From CAWAYR01 sp050250955 (lineage in GTDB: Bacteria > Acidobacteriota > Vicinamibacteria > Vicinamibacterales > UBA2999), in contig JBFWNR010000004.1 of NCBI GenBank assembly GCA_050250955.1, forward strand, positions 1 to 64,000: a DNA stretch of 64,000 nucleotides, in the 5' to 3' direction. Below are positions 30,940 through 37,615 of this stretch, one piece after another. The position numbers were made by a program, and so were the translations under genes. The first letter of the stretch is position 1, and each line of letters starts with the position of its first letter. Under the pieces are notes generated by a model that saw only the letters and a list, made by a program, of their open reading frames with translations, searched no databases and was not told the DNA's origin.

Positions 30940-30968
30940 AGTGTGCCGGCCGCCGACTGGGATGTCAA
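30940..30968 (-). promoter_or_regulatory. Promoter of the padR-ADOP operon
   Basis: On the minus strand TTGACA (30968-30963), a 17-base spacer and CACACT (30945-30940) precede the padR ATG at 30926 by 13 bases. This perfect -35 is unusual in the window and fits a promoter that PadR can repress. Confidence 0.65.
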
Positions 30969-30982
30969 GTGGAGCAGCGCGG

Positions 30983-32644
30983 TCAGCGGCGGACGGTGCG
31001 GTCGACCGGTTCGGGCGCGGCGCGGCGGAACAGCGTGAAGTTCGGCCCGGGCCGGACGACGCCCGTGAATCCCACGTAGGGCAGGTAAAAGGCGTCCATG
31101 CGGTCGAAGGTGCGGCGGCCGCCGTCGTCGGGGCGGGCGGCCGCGAACCGCCAGGCGACGACATAGCCGTCGCGCAGCCACTCGTCCACCACCGGCTGGT
31201 CGGCGCTCAGCGGGTGTTCCTGGCGGAGGATCCAGTCGGGCCGTGAGGCGTCGGGATCGTCGGGCAGCCAGTAGCGGCCCTCACGCCGATCCCAGGTCCA
31301 GAACCTGTAGCCGCGCTCGACGGGCAGCCAGGGGTGGCCGTAATGCGATCCGGTGACGAGCAGCGAACTGCCCGGTGGCACCCGTTCGGTGATCCACGTG
31401 GCGACGACGACGCGGTTGTCGGCGGCGCTCATCGCCCGGTCGAACTGAATGCTGCGCCATGCCGGTTCGGCGACGGCGAGCGCCGCCAGCAGCGCCGCTG
31501 CCATGGCCCATGCCTGCCGCGGTGCGGCGGTGCGTGCGGCGACCCAGCCGGCGGCGGCGTCGATGGCCAGGGCCGTGCCGAGACAGAAGAACGGCACCAG
31601 CGGCACGACGTAGCGGAAGTACTGGTTGCCTGCGGCACCGACGACCGCGAAGTAGCCGACCGGGAAGACCCACACCAGCCACGCGCGCCGCGGCGATCGG
31701 GCCGCCAGCAGCGCGGCGCCGGCCACCCCGCCGCCCAGGATGGCGAGGCCCAGGCCGTAGCGCAGCGAGTACTTGAGATGGGTGATCCACCCCGGCTCGA
31801 GGGCCAGATGCGCCTGTCCCGACGAGGTCGACGTGAAGAGCAGCTGCAGGGTGCGCCCAAACCCGCCTGGGTCGGTGACGGCGAAGGGGATGCCCAGCGC
31901 CGCCACGACGCCGCATGGCACGGCGAACGCCAGCAGCCGGCCGGACAGGACGCGGAGCCGGCAGCGGTCTTCCTCCAGGGCGCCGATGATCGCGCTGGCG
32001 GCGGCGGGCAGGACGACGAACACCGCTGTGTACTTGGTGGCGCCCGCCAGGCCGCCGGCCAGCCCGGCCCAGGCGAAGGCCCGCAGATCGCCGCGCTCGT
32101 GTGCGCGCAGGATGAGCAGCACCGTCAGCGTGACGAAGAAGCTCATCGGCACGTCGGTCGTCCCGTAGTGCGAGTCGCGGACGTGGAGGTAGGCGACCGC
32201 CAGGCACGCCGCGGCGATGAGGCCTGTGCGGGCATCCCCGACCCGCCGCCCGAGCTGGAACAGCACCCACACCGTCGCCACGCCGAGGGCGGCCGTGATC
32301 CCGCGATTGATGAGAAAGAACGGCGCCGGGGCGTCGCGCCAGCTCGCCGGCATCTCGGTGAAGGCGCCGAAGGTGCCCTGGACGGCGCCGACCACGTAGT
32401 AGCCGCACCAGCCGAGCGCGGTCAGCGCCATGTAGAGCCACGGGTACTCGTAGTTCGGCGGGGGCGGCTGGCCGAGCAGCAGCGGCCGCACCACGTCCAT
32501 GACGTAGGTCTCGTCGGGGCGTGCGTAGCCGAAGGGCAGACCGAAGCCGAGCCCCCACACCCGCACGCCGGCGGCCACGGCGAGGATCGCGCCGAGCGTC
32601 CAGACGACCGACCGATCTGGCCGGGTGGAGACGTTCGAAGACAT
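30983..32644 (-). CDS. ArnT/PMT-type membrane glycosyltransferase
   Basis: A 553-residue membrane protein with about 11-12 spans and the layout of GT-C glycosyltransferases (GT39/GT83). After the first span an acidic motif YARPDETYVMD lies in the first extracytoplasmic loop, where the catalytic Asp/Glu of this fold sits. A soluble C-terminal domain of about 140 residues follows the last span. It would move a sugar from a polyprenyl phosphate donor to a lipid or protein outside the membrane. Start ATG 32644 precedes the first span; the longer frame upstream is not needed. Confidence 0.8.
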   Translation of the reverse strand: MSSNVSTRPDRSVVWTLGAILAVAAGVRVWGLGFGLPFGYARPDETYVMDVVRPLLLGQPPPPNYEYPWLYMALTALGWCGYYVVGAVQGTFGAFTEMPASWRDAPAPFFLINRGITAALGVATVWVLFQLGRRVGDARTGLIAAACLAVAYLHVRDSHYGTTDVPMSFFVTLTVLLILRAHERGDLRAFAWAGLAGGLAGATKYTAVFVVLPAAASAIIGALEEDRCRLRVLSGRLLAFAVPCGVVAALGIPFAVTDPGGFGRTLQLLFTSTSSGQAHLALEPGWITHLKYSLRYGLGLAILGGGVAGAALLAARSPRRAWLVWVFPVGYFAVVGAAGNQYFRYVVPLVPFFCLGTALAIDAAAGWVAARTAAPRQAWAMAAALLAALAVAEPAWRSIQFDRAMSAADNRVVVATWITERVPPGSSLLVTGSHYGHPWLPVERGYRFWTWDRREGRYWLPDDPDASRPDWILRQEHPLSADQPVVDEWLRDGYVVAWRFAAARPDDGGRRTFDRMDAFYLPYVGFTGVVRPGPNFTLFRRAAPEPVDRTVRR

Positions 32645-32657
32645 CCGGGGGGAGGGA

Positions 32658-32663
32658 ATCCTA
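32658..32663 (-). promoter_or_regulatory. -10 box for the glycosyltransferase gene
   Basis: TAGGAT on the minus strand lies 13 bases before the ATG at 32644, leaving a leader of about 6 bases. The stretch in between (CCCTCCCCCC) cannot pair with 16S rRNA as a Shine-Dalgarno. Confidence 0.4.
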
Positions 32664-32756
32664 GCACGGGCCACGGGACCGACCGCCGCTGGGGAGGTAC
32701 CGAGCGTGATCTGGCGGGACCGCCCGAGCTTGACCGGGGAGCGTCGTGTCGCCGGC

Positions 32757-33614
32757 CTACCGCCTGGGCGGCGGGACCAGCGCCAGGCGGAAGCCGATGA
32801 ACGGCCGTCGCGCGCCTGGCTCGGCCGCACCGCGCGCCGAGGTGCGCACCAGCCGCGCCGGGTCACCGTAGTGTCCGCCGCGGATCACCCAGAGCGCGTC
32901 GGCGTCGAGCCCGCGGCGGTCGTCGGCCTCGTCGTAGGGGTAGGGCTGATAGGGACTGCGCGTCCACTCCCACACGTTGCCGCTCATGTCGTCGAGTCCG
33001 AACGGGCACTCCGGGCATGGGTAGCGGCCCCCAGGGGTCGTGCCGGTGCCGTCGAAGTTGGCGCGATCGCGCCGCGGCGCGTCGCCCCACGGATACGCGC
33101 GGGCATCGTCGCCGCGGGCGGCGCGTTCCCACTGCGCCTCGGTCGGCAAGGTGACGCGCCAGCCGGTGCGCAGGCGGTCGGCGATCGGGGCTGGCGCGGC
33201 CGCGGCCTGGCGCAGCGCCGCGTCGAGCCAGCGGCAGTAGGCCAGCGCATCGGTCCAGGCGACGAAGCTCACCGGGTGGTCGGCCGGTGCGGCCAGAGCC
33301 TGCGGCTCGCTGCGCCAGCCGGTGGCGGCGGCGAAGGCGGCGAACTGCTGCACCGAGACCTCGCGGCGGCCAATCAGGAAAGCCTCGACGTCGACGCGGC
33401 CCTGGGCGGCTTGCGCCGACCAGCGCTCGTTGTCGAACGCCTGGGCGTCGCCGGCGCCCATCACCACCGTCCCGGCCGGAATCGCCACGAAGCCGAGCCA
33501 GCCATCGGCGGGTAGCGCCAGTTCGGGAGCCGCGCCGGGCTGCGCCGCAGCCGCGGCCACCAGCGCCGCGGCCACCACGGCCGCTCGGGCCGCGTCGCGG
33601 AGGACGCTGCTCAC
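32757..33614 (-). CDS. Exported FGE-sulfatase (SUMF1-like) domain protein
   Basis: A 285-residue protein; signal peptide residues 1 to about 24, then the formylglycine-generating-enzyme fold: AIPAGTVVMG, DNERWSAQ, RREVSVQQFAAF, HPVSFVAWTDALAYCRW, LPTEAQWERAARG, YPWGD, and MSGNVWEW. The last conserved block is RGGHYGDPARLVR...GFRLAL. The two active-site cysteines of true FGE are not at the usual place (the R-G-G-S/C-F/W region reads RGGHYG), so it is probably a structural or binding variant. The GTG overlaps the stop of the RnfD-like gene, so the two act together. Confidence 0.88.
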   Translation of the reverse strand: MSSVLRDAARAAVVAAALVAAAAAQPGAAPELALPADGWLGFVAIPAGTVVMGAGDAQAFDNERWSAQAAQGRVDVEAFLIGRREVSVQQFAAFAAATGWRSEPQALAAPADHPVSFVAWTDALAYCRWLDAALRQAAAAPAPIADRLRTGWRVTLPTEAQWERAARGDDARAYPWGDAPRRDRANFDGTGTTPGGRYPCPECPFGLDDMSGNVWEWTRSPYQPYPYDEADDRRGLDADALWVIRGGHYGDPARLVRTSARGAAEPGARRPFIGFRLALVPPPRR

Positions 33615-35206
33615 CGGGTCACGACCGTCCTGGCGCAGGCGAACTGCCAGCCGTGCCGGCAGGCGCGCGCGTAGAGATCGGGCTCGGGCATCGCCAGCAG
33701 GTTCGCGCCGCCTTCGCGCAGCAGCAGCCGCAGGTCGATGGGGCGCGGGTCGGCGGTGGCCGGCGGCGAGGCGTCGAGCAGGTTGACGCAGCCGGCCTGG
33801 AAGCGGGCCTCGCAGGCCCGGGTGAAGTAGCCGATCGCCCGCTCGGCGTCGGCCGCCACCAGCCGGCCCTCGACATAGTGGCGCCCGAGGTCGTTGCAGG
33901 CCCAGCCGGCGTTGTCGAGACAGTAGGCGGCCTCGATCCGCAGCAGCCGGTCGCACGCCCGGGTGCGGCCCTCGGCGCACGCCTGCTGCCAGAAGGGCAG
34001 GGCGTCGCCCGGGTGCATCCCGTCGGTCCGGCCGGTGGCGGTCATCACCGCGAAGAAGACGATCCAGACCGCCATGTGCGCCAGGTTGCGATGGCCGAGC
34101 GGTGGATCGAGCCCGAGCCAGCGGACCATGGGCCGGTCGCCGATCGCACCGACCAGCCGGTCGATCGCCGGCACCGTCAGGTTGAGCAGCGGCACGCAGA
34201 GCAGCTTGTCGTAGAAGGTCGGCGCCCCGACCGCCGTCAGCAGCGCGTACAGCCCGAACACCCCGACGCCGTACAGCACGCCGAACACGGCCCGGCCCAG
34301 CGGGGTGCGCGGCGACGTGGACGGGTCGGTGACGAGCAGGTGGAGGCCGAGGAAGACCGCGGTCGGGATCTCCGAGTCGACGAAGTACGGCACGCCGGTC
34401 GCGGCGTTGTAGGCGGCGCTCAGGCCGAAGAGCGTGGCCGCGGCCATCGCCGTCACCGGCGTGATGGCGAAGTTGTACATGACCACCAGGCCGATCAGGA
34501 ACAGCACCGTGTACATCTGCGGGCCGAGACTGAAGGTGGTGTTGATCTCCTGGGCCCAGGTCGCGTCGGTCGTCCCGGTGAGGATGAGCGCCAGGGAAAA
34601 GAGCGCCAGCGAGAACGCCGACGGGTTGAAGACGTGGACCAGCGTGCCGTCGCGGTGCCAGCGGATGAACGCCTTGCCGAGGAAGCCGGCGGCGAGGAGC
34701 AGGAACTGCCAGGCGAACCACTCGTCCTTGAACCACAGGAACAGGTTGGTGCTGAAGACGATCGGGAACGGCCCGAAGCCGAGTCCGTAGGGCTGCCGCC
34801 GCGACCAGGCCAGCAGCATGTCGAAGGCGTAGGCGAAGAAGAGCTGGCCGACCAGGAGCGGGGCGTAGGGATAGACCGGCGCCCAGTAGTAGCCCCAGTA
34901 GGCGTAGACGCTCAGATGGCAGCACATCTGGATGTAGTGCTGCGGCCGGGGCGGGACCTGGACGAACCCGGCGACGCCGCGCCCGCGGAGGGCGAGGACC
35001 CCCTGCCAGACGAACAGGGCGCCGGCCGCCGCCCAGAACGCCTGGGCCAGCGGCGGGGTGCCGCCGATGCGCGGGAGCGCGGTGAGGGCCGCCAGGACGG
35101 CGGTCAGCCCGAGCGGGACGGCGAGGGGTGCGAACGTGGTCGGCGGGGACGGTGGACCCCCCGCGCGTGGGGGCGTGGCGCGGGACGGGCGCCGATCGGA
35201 CGTCAT
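33611..35206 (-). CDS. RnfD/NqrB-like membrane protein with cysteine-paired Sel1 tail
   Basis: A 531-residue fusion. Residues about 20-405 form 9-10 spans resembling the RnfD/NqrB family, with VFNPSAFSL and a LLVTDPSTSPRTPLGR loop that match the family's flavin-loop region in outline; the covalent FMN site (S/T-G-A-T-like) is not obvious. Residues about 410-531 hold repeats with four Cys-x7-Cys pairs (ACAEGRTRAC, YCLDNAGWAC, ACEARFQAGC, ACRHGWQFAC), the disulfide pattern of Sel1-like Hcp proteins, so this part should lie in the periplasm. The overlapping partner is an exported FGE-domain protein. A redox or quinone-linked role is inferred, not shown. Confidence 0.75.
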   Translation of the reverse strand: MTSDRRPSRATPPRAGGPPSPPTTFAPLAVPLGLTAVLAALTALPRIGGTPPLAQAFWAAAGALFVWQGVLALRGRGVAGFVQVPPRPQHYIQMCCHLSVYAYWGYYWAPVYPYAPLLVGQLFFAYAFDMLLAWSRRQPYGLGFGPFPIVFSTNLFLWFKDEWFAWQFLLLAAGFLGKAFIRWHRDGTLVHVFNPSAFSLALFSLALILTGTTDATWAQEINTTFSLGPQMYTVLFLIGLVVMYNFAITPVTAMAAATLFGLSAAYNAATGVPYFVDSEIPTAVFLGLHLLVTDPSTSPRTPLGRAVFGVLYGVGVFGLYALLTAVGAPTFYDKLLCVPLLNLTVPAIDRLVGAIGDRPMVRWLGLDPPLGHRNLAHMAVWIVFFAVMTATGRTDGMHPGDALPFWQQACAEGRTRACDRLLRIEAAYCLDNAGWACNDLGRHYVEGRLVAADAERAIGYFTRACEARFQAGCVNLLDASPPATADPRPIDLRLLLREGGANLLAMPEPDLYARACRHGWQFACARTVVTR

Positions 35207-35286
35207 CGCAGCGGTCTCAGGCTGTCTTGAGCTTGTATACCAGCCGCCCTGACGGCGCAACCGGCGGCGGGCGGCGGAGCCGCCGG

Positions 35287-35316
35287 TTGACAGGATGGCC
35301 GCTGTCGCAGGATCCT
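35287..35316 (+). promoter_or_regulatory. Promoter of PQQ dehydrogenase gene 1
   Basis: TTGACA (35287-35292) and GATCCT (35311-35316) are 18 bases apart. The second copy has TTGACA and CATCCT at 17 bases, with the same following TTG. The leader runs about 30 bases to the GTG at 35353 and holds the Shine-Dalgarno GAGGAG. Confidence 0.5.
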
Positions 35317-35352
35317 TGTCCGTTGTCTGGTCGGTTTTTTCGAGGAGCACAG

Positions 35353-37440
35353 GTGCCCATGACGTCTGCACAACCTCGTAGGTGGACGCCCCACGCCATC
35401 GTCGGCGGGGCCGTGGTGGCGATCGGATTGGTGGTGGCGGGCCTCACGGGCGGCGCCCAGCAGAAGGGCGAATGGCCGGGGATCACCGGGGGCTACACCT
35501 CGACCCGCTATTCGGACGTGGATCAGATCAACGCCCAGAACTTCAACACGCTGAAGGTGGCGTGGGAGTGGCGCGGCGCCGACCTGGCGCCGGCCGTCGA
35601 GATCGGCGAGATCAACGCCCGCGGCCTGCCCATCTACATGGACGGCATGCTCTACACCGTCTCGGGACCGCGCCGCACCGTGGTGGCGATGGACCCGGCC
35701 AGCGGCAAGACCATCTGGACGTTCCAGGAGCCGACCACGCCGCGCCACGACTACTCGATGCGGTCGAATCACGGCAAGGGCGTCGTCTACTACCGCCTGA
35801 ACGGCCGCGGCGTGATCATCGTGACCACCCCGGGGTTCTTCGTCCACGCGCTGGACGCCAAGACCGGCAAGCCGATCGAGGGCTGGGGCGAGGCGGTGCC
35901 GGTGCCGGGCTTCGCCAAGAGCGGCTCGGTGGACATGCTGAAGGACCTCATCGCCGACTGGGGCCCCTGGCGCCAGGCCGAGCAGAAGTACGACCCGGTG
36001 AAGGGGCTGCCGCTCGAGCTCGGCTACATCACCACCTCGTCGCCGCCGATCGTGGTCAACGACGTGCTGGTGATCGGCAACTCGGCCGAGCAGGGCTACA
36101 ACCAGACCCGGGTGGAGAACGTGCCCGGCGACATCCTCGGCTACGACGCCAAGACCGGCAAGTTCCTGTGGAAGTTCCACGTCATTCCGCGGCCGGGGGA
36201 GTTCGGGCACGAGACCTGGGAGAACGACGCGTGGCGGTGGACCGGCGACGTGTCGTCGTGGGCGCCGATGTCGGCGGATCCGTCGCGGGGGCTGGTCTAC
36301 ATCCCGACCAACGGGGCGACCATCGACTACTACGGCGGGTTCCGGCCGGGGGACAACCTGTTCTCGACCAGCGTGATCGCGCTGGACGTCAAGACCGGCA
36401 AGCGGGTGTGGCACCAGCAGCTGGTCAAGCACGACATCTGGAACTACGACACCCCGACGGCGCCGATCCTGCTCGACGTGAACGTCGGCGGGCGGCGCAT
36501 CCCGGGCCTGTTCCAGGTCACCAAGCAGTCCTACATCTACTCCTACAACCGCCACACCGGCGAGCCGATCTGGCCGATCGAGATGCGGCCGGCGCCGCAG
36601 TCGAAGGTGCCCGGTGAAAAGCTCTCGCCGGTGCAGCCGCACCCGACCAAGCCGGCGCCCTTCGACTTCCAGGGCCGCAAGGCATCCGACGTCATCGACT
36701 ACACGCCGGAGATCCACAAGCTGGCGCTGGAGCGGGTCAGGAAGCTCGATCTGCTGGCCGAGTTGTTCGAACCGCCGCGCCATCGCGGCAACGCCGAGGG
36801 GCGCGGCCCGGCCAACATCTGCCCCGGCGGCAACGGCGGCGCCAACATCACCGGGCCGCCGGCGGCCGACCCGGCGACCGGCGTGATCTTCGTCACCAGC
36901 TACGACGGCTGCTCGCCGACGCTGCTGCAGCCGGCCAGCGAGCGCGACAACCCGCAGATGACCGGCAAGACGCTGGCCGACTGGGTGCCGATCCGCGGCG
37001 GCAAGCCGCCGGCCCCGGCCATGGAAAGCGATCCGCTGCGCGGCATCCCGTCGCTCTTCAAGGGCCCGGTGGGCCGCATCGTCGCCGTCGACATGAACAG
37101 CGGCGAGCACCTGTGGATGATCCCGCACGGCGACACCTCCACGCGCGACCAGGAGGCCTTCAAGGCCAACGCGCTGATGCAGGGCGTGAAGTTCGACTCC
37201 AACGTCGGCCGGCGCGGCCAGGCGGCGATGGCGGCCAGTTCGACGCTGCTGTTCGCCACCGGGCAGACCGCCGACAACCAGCCGGCGCTCTTCGGCATCG
37301 ACAAGAAGAGCGGCAAGCGGGTGGGCTCGGTCGCCGTGCCGCGGCTCGGCGGCTACGGGCTGATGACCTACCTGCACCAGGGCAAGCAGTACGTCGTGAT
37401 CCCCGTCAACGGCGGGTACACCGCCGTCGCGCTGCCCTAG
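35353..37440 (+). CDS. PQQ-dependent dehydrogenase-like beta-propeller protein, copy 1
   Basis: A 695-residue quinoprotein dehydrogenase-family propeller. An N-terminal anchor (about residues 14-32) is followed by the opening WPGITGGYTSTRYSDVDQIN and repeated tryptophan-docking motifs (ALDAKTGKPIEGW, GYDAKTGKFLWKF, ALDVKTGKRVWHQQ, AVDMNSGEHLW). There is no C-type haem domain, so electrons must go to a separate acceptor. The substrate (alcohol, sugar or other) is unclear. I chose GTG 35353 (V-P-M-T) because GAGGAG lies 5 bases upstream; ATG 35359 is the alternative. Copy 2 follows after 175 bases and shares a 639-base identical block. Confidence 0.85.
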   Translation: MPMTSAQPRRWTPHAIVGGAVVAIGLVVAGLTGGAQQKGEWPGITGGYTSTRYSDVDQINAQNFNTLKVAWEWRGADLAPAVEIGEINARGLPIYMDGMLYTVSGPRRTVVAMDPASGKTIWTFQEPTTPRHDYSMRSNHGKGVVYYRLNGRGVIIVTTPGFFVHALDAKTGKPIEGWGEAVPVPGFAKSGSVDMLKDLIADWGPWRQAEQKYDPVKGLPLELGYITTSSPPIVVNDVLVIGNSAEQGYNQTRVENVPGDILGYDAKTGKFLWKFHVIPRPGEFGHETWENDAWRWTGDVSSWAPMSADPSRGLVYIPTNGATIDYYGGFRPGDNLFSTSVIALDVKTGKRVWHQQLVKHDIWNYDTPTAPILLDVNVGGRRIPGLFQVTKQSYIYSYNRHTGEPIWPIEMRPAPQSKVPGEKLSPVQPHPTKPAPFDFQGRKASDVIDYTPEIHKLALERVRKLDLLAELFEPPRHRGNAEGRGPANICPGGNGGANITGPPAADPATGVIFVTSYDGCSPTLLQPASERDNPQMTGKTLADWVPIRGGKPPAPAMESDPLRGIPSLFKGPVGRIVAVDMNSGEHLWMIPHGDTSTRDQEAFKANALMQGVKFDSNVGRRGQAAMAASSTLLFATGQTADNQPALFGIDKKSGKRVGSVAVPRLGGYGLMTYLHQGKQYVVIPVNGGYTAVALP
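35821..36459 (+). repeat. 639-base block identical to 38084-38722
   Basis: Reading both copies line by line, I see no mismatch over these 639 bases. Mismatches begin at once on both sides (35820/38083 and 36460/38723). The offset is a constant 2263 bases. A second identical stretch of 121 bases lies at 36905-37025 / 39168-39288. The flanks differ at many synonymous and replacement sites, which marks this as a conversion tract. Confidence 0.85.
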
Positions 37441-37470
37441 TCGCGTCGGTTCGCGGGCGGGATCTTCGTG

Positions 37471-37502
37471 CCGGGCCGGGCGTCTGCGGACGTCCGGCCC
37501 GG
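37471..37502 (+). terminator. Hairpin after PQQ dehydrogenase gene 1
   Basis: A 14-base stem with one G-U pair (CCGGGCCGGGCGTC with GACGTCCGGCCCGG) and a TGCG loop lies 30 bases after the stop. No T-run follows, as is common in very GC-rich genomes. It separates copy 1 from the promoter of copy 2. Confidence 0.6.
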
Positions 37503-37526
37503 GTTGCGTACGAGCCGACCCGTCCG

Positions 37527-37555
37527 TTGACAAATCGCCCCGCCGCGCGCATCCT
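37527..37555 (+). promoter_or_regulatory. Promoter of PQQ dehydrogenase gene 2
   Basis: TTGACA (37527-37532), 17-base spacer, CATCCT (37550-37555). The arrangement parallels that of copy 1. The Shine-Dalgarno CAGGAG lies 5 bases before the GTG at 37616. Confidence 0.5.
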
Positions 37556-37615
37556 TGGCCGGCTGACGGCGGCCCCGGCCACGTCCCAGGCCCCCGCCCG
37601 ACGCCAGGAGTACAG

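Noticed and set aside
32758..34925. Single 722-codon frame covering the FGE-domain gene and the antisense-like upstream part
   Set aside because: Only the part from GTG 33614 has a signal peptide and domain; the upstream part is a shadow of the RnfD-like gene.
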